Source: Alteromonadaceae bacterium (lineage in GTDB: Bacteria > Pseudomonadota > Gammaproteobacteria > Enterobacterales > Alteromonadaceae). Taken from it: a stretch of 64,000 nt of DNA. The DNA lies in the NCBI GenBank assembly GCA_014872785.1, contig WKFJ01000014.1:1-64000 (forward strand), read 5' to 3'. Shown piece after piece: positions 45,228 through 55,203 of this stretch. Under the pieces are notes generated by a model. It ran no database searches, was not told the origin of the DNA, and saw only the letters and a list, made by a program, of their open reading frames with translations. Within the stretch, counting starts at the first letter, position 1; the number at the start of each line of letters is the position of its first letter. The translations under genes and the position numbers were made by a program.

Positions 45228-45410
45228 CGACTAAAATTAACCATGTAAATGTAACAATTCTTTGTAAATTCTATATTCCGAAATAAAGTATTGTTTTATA
45301 TAGATATTTTACTTTTTGTAATGTTGAAATTAATTATGGGGCGCCTAGGTCTATTGAAATGAACGCGTCCTAGAGACGTAAAACTTGGTAATTATTGAAG
45401 GAAAACCGAA

Positions 45411-45881
45411 ATGAAACAGGTTAAAAAATCAGGTATTGCAACAGCTTTAGGCGCAGTTGTTATTGGCTCTTTAGCAAGCGTTAGTTTACAGGCTAATGCA
45501 AGTCCATTTGCTATCCAGACTTTAGAGTCTGGTTATATGCAGGAAGCTGCAGAAGGTAAATGTGGCGAAGGCAAGTGCGGCGGCGATAAGTCAGAAAAAG
45601 AAGGCAAGTGCGGCGAAGGCAAATGTGGCGGCGACAAAAAAGGCAAAGAAGGTAAGTGCGGCGAAGGCAAATGCGGCGGCGACAAAAAAGGCAAAGAAGG
45701 TAAATGCGGCGAAGGCAAATGCGGCGGCGACAAAAAAGGCAAAGAAGGTAAATGCGGCGAAGGCAAATGCGGCGGCGACAAAAAAGGCAAAGAAGGTAAG
45801 TGCGGCGAAGGCAAATGCGGCGGCGACAAAAAAGGTAAAGAAGGTAAGTGCGGCGAAGGTAAGTGTGGCGGCCAAGCTTAA
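45411..45881 (+). CDS. hvfA: Secreted EGKCG-repeat RiPP precursor (HvfA/bufferin-like)
   Basis: A 156-residue precursor. Residues 1-31 form a Sec signal peptide (MKQVKKSGIATALGAVVIGS, cleavage likely after QANA-S). After a short linker to residue 47, seven 16-residue units follow, each with two EGKCG motifs (EGKCGEGKCGGDKKGK; the first unit has DKSEK, the last ends GGQA). That gives 14 cysteines, all in EGKCG. The next genes encode an MNIO oxidase and its partner, the set known from Haemophilus HvfABC, where EGKCG cysteines become copper-binding oxazolone-thioamide groups, and from bufferins. A copper-related envelope role is therefore inferred. GAAGGA precedes the ATG. A terminator-like hairpin follows the gene. 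Confidence 0.9.
   Translation: MKQVKKSGIATALGAVVIGSLASVSLQANASPFAIQTLESGYMQEAAEGKCGEGKCGGDKSEKEGKCGEGKCGGDKKGKEGKCGEGKCGGDKKGKEGKCGEGKCGGDKKGKEGKCGEGKCGGDKKGKEGKCGEGKCGGDKKGKEGKCGEGKCGGQA
45552..45878 (+). repeat. 48-bp coding tandem repeat (7 units) in the precursor gene
   Basis: Six full 48-bp units and one 39-bp partial unit start at 45552, 45600, 45648, 45696, 45744, 45792 and 45840. Units 4 and 5 are identical and unit 3 differs from them by one base, so the array has been homogenised or recently expanded. Unit 1 is the most diverged. It is in frame throughout and is not a CRISPR. Confidence 0.97.
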
Positions 45882-45900
45882 TTAGCTAACCTTAAAGTTA

Positions 45901-45928
45901 AAAGGCTGGTTTGTTGCCAGCCTTTTTT
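45901..45928 (+). terminator. Hairpin with T-run between precursor and MNIO genes
   Basis: GGCTGG (45904-45909) pairs with CCAGCC (45917-45922), extended by A-T pairs, around a 7-nt loop and followed by six T. It lies 35 nt before the oxidase start and would reduce expression of the enzymes relative to the abundant precursor. Confidence 0.85.
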
Positions 45929-45962
45929 AATGCTACTGGTGAAATACGAAGAGAAAGTTGTG

Positions 45963-46799
45963 ATGAAAAAGGTAAAGGGTGTTGGGTTAGGCCTCAGACG
46001 AGAAATGTTACCTGAATTGGAAAACATACCCGAGGCTGTTGATTTCTGGGAAGTAGCCCCTGAAAACTGGATACCTTTTGGTGGCAAATATCCGGCGCAA
46101 TTGAAACGTTTCACGGATAGTTGTCCATTCGTTACACACGGACTTTCACTTTCCATTGGGTCACCTGAGAAATTAGACGTTAACTTCGTGAAGCAAGTTA
46201 AAACTTTTCTCGATACGCACGGTATTGAGACCTACAGCGAACACTTGAGCTATTGTTCAGGCAAAGGTCATATGTATGACCTTATGCCAATTCCCTTCAC
46301 TGAAGAGGCGGTCAGACACGTTGCAGACCGTGTGGTACAAGTTCAGGATATTATTGGAAGGCAATTGGTATTGGAAAACGTTTCGTATTACGCCGCGCCT
46401 GGACAAGAAATGAATGAGTTAGATTTCACTTTGGCTGTTTTGGAAAAAGCGGATTGCAAGCTGTTGCTCGATGTCAATAATATCTATGTTAATTCAATTA
46501 ATCATGGTTACGAAGCATTAGAGTTCTTAAAAGCGCTTCCGAGTAAGCGTATTGAGTACGGTCATATTGCAGGTCACTATAATGAAGAGGAAGACCTAAT
46601 TGTCGATACTCACGGTGCTGATGTGATTGAACCGGTATGGCAGTTGTTAGAATCTGCCTACGAAATTCATGGTGTTTTTCCAACTTTACTTGAGCGGGAC
46701 TTCAATATTCCCCCATTAGAAGAGTTGTTAAAAGAAGTAGAAAAGATCCGAGAGATTCAAGCTCGATACGACAGTTGCCAGCAAACTCGGATTGCATGA
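45963..46799 (+). CDS. hvfB: DUF692/MNIO family multinuclear iron oxidase (HvfB/MbnB-like)
   Basis: A 278-residue TIM-barrel enzyme of the DUF692 family, which uses two or three iron ions to modify cysteines of peptide precursors. The ATG at 45963 follows GAAGAGAAAG and gives MKKVKGVGLGLRREM, the family opening; an in-frame start 33 nt earlier overlaps the hairpin and is rejected. Probable metal ligands are His59 (THGLSLS), Glu93/His94 (YSEHLSY), Glu139/Asn140 (LENVSYY), Asp170/Asn173 (LLDVNNIYVN), His201/His205 (HIAGH), Asp215/His217 (DTHG) and Glu244 (LLERD). The conserved set is complete. The stop lies 1 nt before the partner gene. Confidence 0.93.
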   Translation: MKKVKGVGLGLRREMLPELENIPEAVDFWEVAPENWIPFGGKYPAQLKRFTDSCPFVTHGLSLSIGSPEKLDVNFVKQVKTFLDTHGIETYSEHLSYCSGKGHMYDLMPIPFTEEAVRHVADRVVQVQDIIGRQLVLENVSYYAAPGQEMNELDFTLAVLEKADCKLLLDVNNIYVNSINHGYEALEFLKALPSKRIEYGHIAGHYNEEEDLIVDTHGADVIEPVWQLLESAYEIHGVFPTLLERDFNIPPLEELLKEVEKIREIQARYDSCQQTRIA

Positions 46800-46800
46800 T

Positions 46801-47544
46801 ATGAATTTTAAGCAAGTACAAACTTCATTTATGTCTCATATAAGAGACCCACAACATCATCCTGATGAACTTGGGCTTGAGGATCGCCGTCTTAAGATTT
46901 ATCGGGAATTGTTTTTTAATAACATCAAAGGTTTTCTTAGTTCGGCTTTTCCGGTACTGGAGTCTATTCTCGGCGAACAACACTGGGAAAAGCTCTCGCG
47001 TGACTTTTTTGCTAATCACGATTGTCGCTCTCCGTATTTTCTTGAAATCAGCAAAGAGTTTGTTGAGTTTTTGAGTAATAGCTATGAACTACAAGACGAT
47101 GATTACCCGTTTATGTTTGAATTGGCTCATTACGAATGGATTGAACTTGAGTTAAGTACTCGTAAACAAACACTGACCCAAACAACATGGGAGCAATCAT
47201 CTGACTATAGCTCTTTTAAACTATCGGAGATGGCAGAGCTCCTATCATATGAATATCCGGTGCATCAGATAAGTGAAGAGTACCTGCCAGATACACCGGC
47301 ACAGGAACCGTTTTATTTTATTGTATCGAGAGATGCAAACTTTGAAGTTTCGTTTACCCAAATAAATGCAGTTACTGCTCATTTGGTGCAGCAAATTGGT
47401 GCCCGTGATGCACTTGACCTAGTGACCTTACAAACAATAATGTGTCAGGCGCTGTCACATTTGCCCAAAGAGCAAATTGAAAATGCCACGACTGATATTG
47501 TTGAGAGTTTATTAAAACAGCAAATACTCGTGATAGACGCCTAG
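46801..47544 (+). CDS. hvfC: DUF2063 family partner protein of the MNIO (HvfC/MbnC-like)
   Basis: A 247-residue protein with the DUF2063 N-terminal domain: RLKIYRELFFNNIKGFLSSAFPVLESILGEQHW and a C-terminal helical/strand region. Such proteins bind the precursor leader and form a complex with the DUF692 oxidase. ATG 46801 starts 1 nt after the hvfB stop; a TTG three codons upstream (46792) would overlap hvfB and is less likely. No DoxX-like gene, common in related loci, follows here. Confidence 0.9.
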   Translation: MNFKQVQTSFMSHIRDPQHHPDELGLEDRRLKIYRELFFNNIKGFLSSAFPVLESILGEQHWEKLSRDFFANHDCRSPYFLEISKEFVEFLSNSYELQDDDYPFMFELAHYEWIELELSTRKQTLTQTTWEQSSDYSSFKLSEMAELLSYEYPVHQISEEYLPDTPAQEPFYFIVSRDANFEVSFTQINAVTAHLVQQIGARDALDLVTLQTIMCQALSHLPKEQIENATTDIVESLLKQQILVIDA

Positions 47545-47609
47545 AATCATTGTTATTTGTGCCATAATTGATCTACCATTTAGCACTATTCAAATAGAAG
47601 GGTTTTGTC

Positions 47610-47738
47610 ATGGCAGGCGGCGCATCTGACGAATATCATGATTCGTTTAACGTAAAGCAGTTTCTTATTATACTGGTGACCTTGTTAGCATTCCCAATGC
47701 TACATATATTTTCGGGCATTTCAGTTTACCTACTGTAA
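47610..47738 (+). CDS. Small single-pass membrane protein (42 residues)
   Basis: A short ORF with a good ribosome-binding site (AGAAGGG, 47597-47603). It encodes MAGGASDEYHDSFNVKQF followed by one hydrophobic helix (LIILVTLLAFPMLHIFSGI). It sits between hvfC and apt. Family unknown to me. The clean ribosome-binding site and membrane-helix composition favour a real gene. Confidence 0.5.
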   Translation: MAGGASDEYHDSFNVKQFLIILVTLLAFPMLHIFSGISVYLL

Positions 47739-47760
47739 ATAATTCGATAAGGATTTCACA

Positions 47761-48296
47761 TTGTCGGCTACTTTAGTCAAAGATAGTATCGCGACTATTC
47801 CAAACTACCCAAAACCTGGAATTATGTTTCGCGATGTCACTTCATTAATGCAGCACCCAGCTGCATTCAAGGCTTCGATTCAATTACTCGCGGAAAAATA
47901 TTCTGGATACGGCTTTTCAAAGATTGCTGGAACCGAAGCGCGTGGTTTCATTTTTGGTGCGCCGCTGGCATTGGAGCTAGGCATTGGATTTATACCTGTG
48001 CGTAAACCAAAAAGCTGCCCAGAGAAGTGATAAGTCAGTCGTATCAACTCGAGTACGGGGAAGACTGCCTAGAAATGCACGTTGACTCGATTCAGTCGGG
48101 TGACAATGTCTTGATGCTTGATGATCTGTTAGCCACTGGCGGTACTATGTTAGCCACAGCAAGTTTGATAAGACGACTAGGCGGCAAAGTAGAGCATGCT
48201 GGTTTTGTCGTGTCATTACCGGATCTCCCCGGTGAAGCAAAACTCGCTGAAAACGGCATAGAAAGCTTTTCTATCTGCCAATTTGAAGGAGATTAA
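47761..48296 (+). pseudogene. apt: Adenine phosphoribosyltransferase, frameshifted
   Basis: Apt salvages adenine to AMP with PRPP. From a TTG start (AAGGA upstream) the frame runs through [18 protein letters not shown] and [18 protein letters not shown] to VRKPK. It then leaves the family sequence and stops at 48028-48030. The frame one base back continues exactly where expected: [22 protein letters not shown], then the PRPP loop [15 protein letters not shown] and the C terminus. One A is missing in the run at 48009-48013 (AAACCAAAAAGCTG); restoring it gives about 178 residues, the normal length. It is a real loss-of-function mutation or a homopolymer error. Confidence 0.92.
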
Positions 48297-48302
48297 CCGT
48301 TA

Positions 48303-50819
48303 ATGGGATACCAGGTTCTTGCCAGAAAATGGCGGCCAGGTAAGTTTTCTGAGTTGGTTGGTCAGGAGCATGTCGTTACTGCAATTAGTAACGCCCTGGC
48401 AAACAACCGCCTACATCATGCTTATCTATTCACCGGAACAAGAGGCGTTGGCAAAACAACCATTGCTAGGATATTTGCCAAGAGTCTTAACTGTGAGAAG
48501 GGGGTAACTCAAGACCCTTGCGGTCAATGCGGAAATTGTCTGGATATTGAGGCAGGTCGCTTTGTTGATTTGCTCGAAATTGATGCGGCTTCGCGCACTA
48601 AAGTCGAGGACACCCGAGAACTTCTCGATAACGTGCAATATAGCCCTACGCGCGGCGATTACAAGATTTACCTAATAGACGAAGTACATATGCTGTCCAA
48701 GCATAGCTTTAATGCATTACTAAAAACGCTTGAAGAGCCACCACCTCACGTCAAATTTTTGCTTGCGACAACGGATCCACAAAAATTACCAATAACCATT
48801 TTATCCCGTTGTTTGCAGTTCAACTTGAAAGCCCTCTCCAGGCAACAGATAGCACAACAGCTATTACATATTCTGCCTGAAGAAGATATTCAATTTGAAA
48901 AGGAAGCGGTTTTAGAGCTTGCCAAATCAGCGTCAGGTAGTATGCGAGACGCATTGAGTACCACTGACCAAGCCATTGCCCAAGGAAACGGTAATATCAC
49001 CTCTGCAGTGGTATCTGACATGCTAGGGTTGATGGATAGAAATGTTGTAATAAAGCTGCTGCACGCTGTGTTAACCAAAGATAAACAGCAAGTCTTCAGT
49101 ATGATTGAAGACATTTCGTTAAGTGCTCCGGATTATAGTCAGTTAATGGCTGAGATGATGAGTTATGTACATCAAACCGCATTAACTCAATTTGTCCCCG
49201 ATGCCTGTAAATTGGAAAATGCGAGTGCTAAGTCGGTGTACTATTTGGCTACCAAAGTCCCGCCAGAACAATTACAGCTGTACTATCAGATCCTGTTGGA
49301 GGGGCGCAAGCAAATAGCCCACGTTCACGATGGGAAAATGGCTCTAGAAATGACCGTCATGCGCATGATGGCTTTCGCCCCAGAACTCGAGCTAACGAGC
49401 GCCGCCGAGTTAACTGATTTAGCTCAAGTCGAGTCAAAAAAAAAGATTGATGTAAGTGCTCCTTTAGTTAATGCGACTCCAATAGAAGCTAGTCCAATTG
49501 AGACTAAGGCGGATAAAGCTGATGAAAGTGAGATTGAAGAGCCTAGCGAGAATACCGGTGAAGAGCTAACAGAAGAGACTATTTTCAGCGAAAACAGTTC
49601 CGTCACCGAAGTAGGCGAGCAGGCGGCGGAGCTAGTTCAAGATAAAGGTGAAACATCCGAATCTGATATCGTTGAAGATTCAGTGGAAGTAGCCGAGAAA
49701 ACTGGCGTAGCAGAACCAGATACCGCAGAAACAAACTCATTGAAAAATGAGACAGCAACTTCTGATGTGGATACCCAAGAAACGCCGCATGCGCAAATGC
49801 TTGACATAGAAGCACAGGCTGCGGCGATGCGAGAGCAAGTACCTTACGGTGGTGCCGATAACGCAGTACAGCAGCAAATTGAACCTGCTGAAGACCTAAG
49901 TGGATACCAAGCGCTTGATACTGGCGAGCCAGATCTCTATCAAGAGCATGATTACTCAGCGGATAGTTACGATAACGGTACCAACACTGGCGGTCTAAAT
50001 ACTGCTCAGAGTGCGCTTACCACTCAAAACACGTCAGAGGCTAGAAACAAAGCAAGTGGTGCTTCGGCAGAATCGGTAACGAATCTTTTAGCGCTTCGCG
50101 ACAAGTTAATCGATTTAACACAGACAGATACCGAAGATGCTGACACACCTTCATTTGATGAGTCCACGCGCGATTTTTCTGCTCCTTCGTCTGAACCTGA
50201 AAAGCCATTATTTACTAATAGCGTTGAAGAATTAGAAAGCGCGCTCAGTAGCGATGATGAGACCGAATTAGCGAGTTCGATTTCTGCGCTAGCAGATACC
50301 GAACAAGAATCTATGCAAGATTCGGCTAATGTTGTTGAGTCTTTGAGTGATAACGGCATTACTTCAGATGACACTGGACCAGAAGATGAAAGTGTTGATT
50401 TTGAAGTGCCTCTGTTTTTAGAGGGCACAAAGGTTATTTACGCAAGTCAGATTGATACATGGAGTCAATTGTTAACGCAGTCTGGCCTTTCAGGTTTGCC
50501 CAAGCAGGTTGCTTTACACAGCAATTACTCTAAAAATCAGAATGAAGTAACCCTTGTAGTTTCGCAGTCGCAGTCCCATTTACTTAATGACGCCACAAAA
50601 CTCAGCATAGAAGAAGCATTGAGCTCAACCTTACAGCAGCCTTTGCAGGTCAATCTGGTTATTGGTGAAGTAAAAGATACGCCATTTGCATTGCAAGAAC
50701 TTATCAATAAAAAGAGACTCGCTTATGCCAAAGAAGCGATTCAAAAAGACATTAATGTAAATCAGTTATGTGAGACTTTTTCGGCAAAAGTGCTAGAAGA
50801 GTCTATCAAACCAAATTAA
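48303..50819 (+). CDS. dnaX: DNA polymerase III subunits tau/gamma
   Basis: Clamp-loader ATPase. Walker A GTRGVGKT is at 45-52, the zinc module uses Cys64, Cys73, Cys76 and Cys79, and Walker B LIDEVHML follows. Domain III ends near residue 365. Residues ~378-700 are an acidic, low-complexity linker (many E, D, S, T), followed by the tau-specific C-terminal domain that binds polymerase and helicase. Tau has 838 residues against 643 in E. coli; the extra length is the linker. An A-AAA-AAG slippery site at 49439-49445 would give a gamma of about 382 residues. ybaB and recR follow. Confidence 0.97.
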   Translation: MGYQVLARKWRPGKFSELVGQEHVVTAISNALANNRLHHAYLFTGTRGVGKTTIARIFAKSLNCEKGVTQDPCGQCGNCLDIEAGRFVDLLEIDAASRTKVEDTRELLDNVQYSPTRGDYKIYLIDEVHMLSKHSFNALLKTLEEPPPHVKFLLATTDPQKLPITILSRCLQFNLKALSRQQIAQQLLHILPEEDIQFEKEAVLELAKSASGSMRDALSTTDQAIAQGNGNITSAVVSDMLGLMDRNVVIKLLHAVLTKDKQQVFSMIEDISLSAPDYSQLMAEMMSYVHQTALTQFVPDACKLENASAKSVYYLATKVPPEQLQLYYQILLEGRKQIAHVHDGKMALEMTVMRMMAFAPELELTSAAELTDLAQVESKKKIDVSAPLVNATPIEASPIETKADKADESEIEEPSENTGEELTEETIFSENSSVTEVGEQAAELVQDKGETSESDIVEDSVEVAEKTGVAEPDTAETNSLKNETATSDVDTQETPHAQMLDIEAQAAAMREQVPYGGADNAVQQQIEPAEDLSGYQALDTGEPDLYQEHDYSADSYDNGTNTGGLNTAQSALTTQNTSEARNKASGASAESVTNLLALRDKLIDLTQTDTEDADTPSFDESTRDFSAPSSEPEKPLFTNSVEELESALSSDDETELASSISALADTEQESMQDSANVVESLSDNGITSDDTGPEDESVDFEVPLFLEGTKVIYASQIDTWSQLLTQSGLSGLPKQVALHSNYSKNQNEVTLVVSQSQSHLLNDATKLSIEEALSSTLQQPLQVNLVIGEVKDTPFALQELINKKRLAYAKEAIQKDINVNQLCETFSAKVLEESIKPN
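49436..49450 (+). promoter_or_regulatory. Programmed -1 frameshift site in dnaX
   Basis: Nine A followed by G (49436-49445) contain A-AAA-AAG in the correct register (zero-frame codons TCA AAA AAA AAG ATT). After a -1 slip the next codons are GAT and then TGA (49448-49450), so gamma would end one residue after the site, as in E. coli (GAG TGA). I do not see an obvious upstream Shine-Dalgarno-like stimulator or downstream stem-loop. Confidence 0.8.
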
Positions 50820-50832
50820 AGAGGAAATAGTT

Positions 50833-51159
50833 ATGTTCAAAGGTGGTATGGGAAATATCATGAAACAAGCGCAACAGATGCAAGAGCAAATGCAGAAGGC
50901 GCAAGAAGAATTAGCCAATATGGAAGTTATTGGCGAAGCCGGTGCAGGTATGGTTAAAGTAACCATGCTAGGAAATCACAATGTTAAGCGTGTAGAAATC
51001 GATGAAAGCTTGATGGAAGACGATAAAGACATGATTGAAGACCTACTAGCGGCGGCGGTAAATGATGCGGTTAGAAAAGTCGCTGAAACATCTCAAAAAC
51101 GTATGTCTGAGCTTACTGGTGGTATGCCATTACCGCCAGGATTTAAAATGCCTTTTTAA
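50833..51159 (+). CDS. YbaB/EbfC family nucleoid-associated protein
   Basis: A 108-residue DNA-binding protein of the YbaB/EbfC family, usually encoded between dnaX and recR. It begins [27 protein letters not shown], then has the conserved [26 protein letters not shown] and ends [21 protein letters not shown] precedes the ATG, 13 nt after dnaX. The family binds DNA as a dimer; its precise role is open. Confidence 0.96.
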   Translation: MFKGGMGNIMKQAQQMQEQMQKAQEELANMEVIGEAGAGMVKVTMLGNHNVKRVEIDESLMEDDKDMIEDLLAAAVNDAVRKVAETSQKRMSELTGGMPLPPGFKMPF

Positions 51160-51166
51160 GCTAAAA

Positions 51167-51766
51167 ATGAAATATAGCCCCTTAGTATCTCAGTTAATTA
51201 AAGCGTTGACCTGCCTACCAGGAGTAGGTAATAAAAGTGCGCAACGAATGGCTTTTCATTTGCTGGAGCGCAATAGAGAAGGGGCTCTCGATCTCAGCCG
51301 TGCTTTGCATGATGCAATGGAACATGTGAGGCATTGCGAGCGATGTCGCAATTTTACTGAGTCTACACTTTGCGAAATATGTATCGATCCCAAACGCAGT
51401 CAGTCAGGATTACTCTGTATCGTTGAGTCTCCACAGGACGTGGTAGCTGTTGAACAAACCGCTGAATACAGGGGAAGTTATTTTGTCTTGATGGGGCGCT
51501 TATCTCCGTTGGACGGTATTGGCCCTGCTGATATTGGGCTAGACAAATTAAGTGGCATATTAGAAGAAGAAGACATTCAAGAAGTCATTCTTGCAACCAA
51601 CTTCACTATTGAAGGTGAAGCCACCGCACACTACATTACCGACATGTGTCGCAGCAAAGGCATAGTCACCAGTCGATTAGCTCAAGGAGTTCCTATTGGA
51701 GGTGAGTTAGAGCATGTCGATGGCACTACCTTAGGGCGAGCATTGGCTTCTCGCAGTCAAATATAA
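51167..51766 (+). CDS. recR: Recombination mediator protein RecR
   Basis: RecR works with RecO/RecF to load RecA at gaps. The ATG at 51167 gives 199 residues starting [33 protein letters not shown] (helix-hairpin-helix). The C4 zinc finger is [16 protein letters not shown], then a Toprim domain ([17 protein letters not shown]) and the C-terminal Walker-B-like region. An in-frame ATG 105 nt upstream lies inside ybaB and is rejected. It starts 7 nt after ybaB, in the standard dnaX-ybaB-recR order. Confidence 0.97.
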   Translation: MKYSPLVSQLIKALTCLPGVGNKSAQRMAFHLLERNREGALDLSRALHDAMEHVRHCERCRNFTESTLCEICIDPKRSQSGLLCIVESPQDVVAVEQTAEYRGSYFVLMGRLSPLDGIGPADIGLDKLSGILEEEDIQEVILATNFTIEGEATAHYITDMCRSKGIVTSRLAQGVPIGGELEHVDGTTLGRALASRSQI

Positions 51767-51838
51767 TTTCCACTTTCCCGACTTCGTCTTACTCTCAAGT
51801 CAGCACAAAAAAATTCAAAAAAAGCCTTCCTTTTACTA

Positions 51839-51865
51839 TTGAAATACGTTTCATCGTCCCTACTT
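51839..51865 (+). promoter_or_regulatory. Candidate sigma-32 promoter of htpG
   Basis: TTGAAA (51839-51844), 13-nt spacer, CCCTACTT (51858-51865), compared with the CTTGAAA / CCCCATNT consensus. htpG is a known sigma-32 gene in E. coli. The leader to htpG is about 125 nt. Confidence 0.55.
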
Positions 51866-51998
51866 TTAATAGCGAATTAAGTTAGTAAAAAAGATTTGGT
51901 GATTTGCTAGCAAGGTTGGTTGATCTTAGAGGTTCAACGACCCTCGAAACGTTTTTAGACATAGTGAATCATCAAAAGCGAAATAGTAGGAGCTGAAA

Positions 51999-53921
51999 AT
52001 GGCAGAAGCCGCACAACACGAGACTCACGGCTTTCAAACGGAAGTTAAACAACTTCTTCAATTGATGATTCATTCACTGTATTCGAACAAAGAGATTTTC
52101 TTACGTGAATTAGTATCTAATGCTGCGGACGCAGCGGACAAGCTACGCTTCAAAGCGCTTGAAAATGATGCTTTGTATGAAAATGATGGTGAACTGAGAG
52201 TACGTATCTCTGCTGATAAAGACGCCGGCACGCTTATTATTTCAGATAACGGTATCGGCATGACTCGGGCTGAAGTTATCGAAAACCTGGGGACTATTGC
52301 TAAGTCTGGTACTGCAGAGTTCTTCAGCAAATTAAGTGGCGATCAAACCAAAGATTCACAATTAATCGGTCAGTTTGGTGTTGGCTTTTACTCAGCTTTT
52401 ATTGTTGCAGATAAGGTTACGGTAAGAACACGCAAAGCGGGCGGCAATGCAAATGAAGCGGTTGTGTGGATTTCCGAGGGCGAAGGAGAATTCTCTGTAG
52501 CTGATATTGAAAAAGCTGACCGCGGTACCGAAATTACGCTTCACTTGCGTGATGAAGACAAAGAGTTTCTAGATGACTGGCGCTTGCGTTCAATCATCAG
52601 TAAATATTCTGAGCACATTTCTATTCCTGTTGAGATGTGGAAAGAGCCTACGCCTGAAACAGAAGGCGAAGATGGGGAGAAGATCCCAGGTGAGCCGGGT
52701 CAATGGGAAGCGGCTAACAAAGCCACTGCACTTTGGACACGTGACAAGTCTGAAATTTCAGAAGAAGAATACAAAGAGTTCTACAAACACGTATCTCATG
52801 ACTTTGGTGATCCGTTAACTTGGTCGCATAACAAGGTTGAGGGCAAGAACGAGTACACGAGCTTGCTTTATATTCCTGCAAAAGCACCTTTTGACCTGTG
52901 GAATCGCGATCAAAAGCACGGTTTAAAACTTTATGTTCAACGCGTTTTTATTATGGATGACGCAGAGCAGTTTATGCCGGTTTACCTGCGCTTTGTAAAA
53001 GGTTTATTGGATTCCAACGATTTACCATTGAACGTATCTCGTGAAATTCTGCAAGATACTAAAGTCACGCAATCGATGCGTCAGGCATGTTCCAAGAAAG
53101 TACTTCAGATGCTTGATAAAGTAGCCAAAAACGACGCTGAAAAATATCAGTCATTCTGGAATGAATTCGGTAATGTAATCAAAGAAGGTCCAGCGGAAGA
53201 CCAGGCGAATAAAGAAAAAATCGCTAAGCTGTTAAGATTTGCGTCTACCAATGAAGATAGCAGTGTGCAAAATGTGTCACTTGAAGACTACATTGGTCGC
53301 ATGAAAGAAGGTCAAGACAAGATCTATTACGTTACTGCCGATAGTTACCAGGCTGCGAAGAACAGTCCGCACCTTGAAATCTTTAAGAAGAAAGGCATTG
53401 AAGTGCTGTTGATGTCTGATCGCATCGACGAATGGTTAATGTCTCATTTGACTGATTATTCTGAGAAGCAGTTCCAGTCAATCACTCGCGGTGCGCTTGA
53501 TTTGGGCGATCTTGAAGACGAAGAGAGCAAGAAAGCACAAGAAGAAGCCGAAAAGCAAGTTGAAGGACTAACTGATCGCGTAAAAACGGCACTTGGCGAA
53601 AAAGTTAAAGACGTTAAGTTCACCCACAGACTGACAGATTCACCTGCTTGTGTGGTTGCTGACGAGTTTGGCATGACGACGCAAATGGCTAAATTGATGG
53701 AAGCCGCCGGTCAGGCCGTACCAGAGATGAAGTACAATCTTGAACTTAACCCAGAGCACGCGTTAGTTAAGCTCATGGCAGACGTGCAAGACGAAGAGCA
53801 GTTTGGCAAATGGTCTCAAGTGTTGTTTGATCAAGCTTCTCTAACAGAGCAGGGTAACTTGAAAGATCCAGCCAGTTTTGTAAATCAGCTAAACAGTTTA
53901 TTGCTCGATTTAGCTAAGTAG
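51999..53921 (+). CDS. htpG: Molecular chaperone HtpG (Hsp90)
   Basis: Bacterial Hsp90, an ATP-dependent chaperone homodimer in the cytosol. The 640 residues (624 in E. coli) include the GHKL ATPase N-domain: [22 protein letters not shown], the [10 protein letters not shown] loop and [17 protein letters not shown]. The middle domain has [11 protein letters not shown] with its catalytic Arg. The C-terminal dimerisation domain follows. A GC-rich terminator ends the gene, and a heat-shock type promoter precedes it. Confidence 0.98.
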   Translation: MAEAAQHETHGFQTEVKQLLQLMIHSLYSNKEIFLRELVSNAADAADKLRFKALENDALYENDGELRVRISADKDAGTLIISDNGIGMTRAEVIENLGTIAKSGTAEFFSKLSGDQTKDSQLIGQFGVGFYSAFIVADKVTVRTRKAGGNANEAVVWISEGEGEFSVADIEKADRGTEITLHLRDEDKEFLDDWRLRSIISKYSEHISIPVEMWKEPTPETEGEDGEKIPGEPGQWEAANKATALWTRDKSEISEEEYKEFYKHVSHDFGDPLTWSHNKVEGKNEYTSLLYIPAKAPFDLWNRDQKHGLKLYVQRVFIMDDAEQFMPVYLRFVKGLLDSNDLPLNVSREILQDTKVTQSMRQACSKKVLQMLDKVAKNDAEKYQSFWNEFGNVIKEGPAEDQANKEKIAKLLRFASTNEDSSVQNVSLEDYIGRMKEGQDKIYYVTADSYQAAKNSPHLEIFKKKGIEVLLMSDRIDEWLMSHLTDYSEKQFQSITRGALDLGDLEDEESKKAQEEAEKQVEGLTDRVKTALGEKVKDVKFTHRLTDSPACVVADEFGMTTQMAKLMEAAGQAVPEMKYNLELNPEHALVKLMADVQDEEQFGKWSQVLFDQASLTEQGNLKDPASFVNQLNSLLLDLAK

Positions 53922-53935
53922 TTACAGTAAATATC

Positions 53936-53966
53936 AAAAGCCGCGCACTTGGGACGCGGCTTTTTT
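53936..53966 (+). terminator. Intrinsic terminator after htpG
   Basis: AAAAGCCGCG pairs with CGCGGCTTTT around a 9-nt loop, ending in a T-run. Confidence 0.92.
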
Positions 53967-54004
53967 ATTTAGATCAGGTATTGCCTTGTAAGACCTGTAA
54001 CTAA

Positions 54005-54712
<708 letters not shown>

Positions 54713-54730
54713 TACTTGGCTAAATATTTG

Positions 54731-54759
54731 AAAAGGGCTCACTTCGGTGAGCCTTTTTT
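54731..54759 (+). terminator. Intrinsic terminator after adk
   Basis: A stem of GGCTCAC (54736-54742) with GTGAGCC (54747-54753), extended by A-T pairs, closes on loop TTCG and is followed by T-rich sequence. Confidence 0.9.
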
Positions 54760-54800
54760 GTTTATACTTGAAAAAACAATGCTATAACTTGGGGACGTCG

Positions 54801-55199
54801 ATGATATCTATTCCAATAACTGCCTTCTATGCGAGTATCTTAGGTATTTTTCTGGTGTTTCTAAGTATCTTGGTTATTGCACAGCGTCGTTCTGCTAAGG
54901 TTTCTCTTGGAGATGGCGGGGATAGGCACATGTTACAAATGACCAGAGCTCATGCCAATTTTACCGAGTATGTGCCGCTTATTTTAGTATTACTGATGAT
55001 TGCAGAAATCAATCAAGTTAATCCATTGTTCTTGCATGTAATTGGTTGGGCGTTGGTCATTTCTCGTTTTCTGCACGCATATGGACTGAGGCATCACTTT
55101 GGCCCAAGTTGGCAGCGTGGGGCAGGGATTCTATTGACCTTTGCTTGTCTGTTGGTGTTGAGTGGTGTAAACCTTTGGCCATTGTTTTTCAAAAGTTAG
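54801..55199 (+). CDS. MAPEG family membrane protein
   Basis: A 132-residue four-helix inner-membrane protein of the MAPEG family (YecN-like). The ATG at 54801 follows GGGGACG. Family residues are visible: RRSAKVSLGDGGDRHMLQMTRAHANFTEYVPLILV and the later RFLHAYGLRHHFGPSWQRGAG. Eukaryotic members are glutathione-dependent enzymes; the bacterial function is unclear. The gene is monocistronic, between two terminators. Confidence 0.9.
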   Translation: MISIPITAFYASILGIFLVFLSILVIAQRRSAKVSLGDGGDRHMLQMTRAHANFTEYVPLILVLLMIAEINQVNPLFLHVIGWALVISRFLHAYGLRHHFGPSWQRGAGILLTFACLLVLSGVNLWPLFFKS

Positions 55200-55203
55200 C
55201 CAC

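Noticed and set aside
45251..45283. ECF sigma-factor promoter upstream of the RiPP precursor (GTAAC and CGAAA)
   Set aside because: The spacer would be 23 nt, too long for the known 16-17 nt ECF arrangement.
45552..45878. CRISPR-like array
   Set aside because: Units are contiguous and coding, with no unique spacers and no cas genes.
45533..45885. Long open frames on the minus strand and in the other + frame across the 48-bp repeats
   Set aside because: A 48-bp in-frame repeat without stops in one frame keeps other frames open too. The signal peptide, ribosome-binding site and EGKCG motifs support only the frame starting at 45411.
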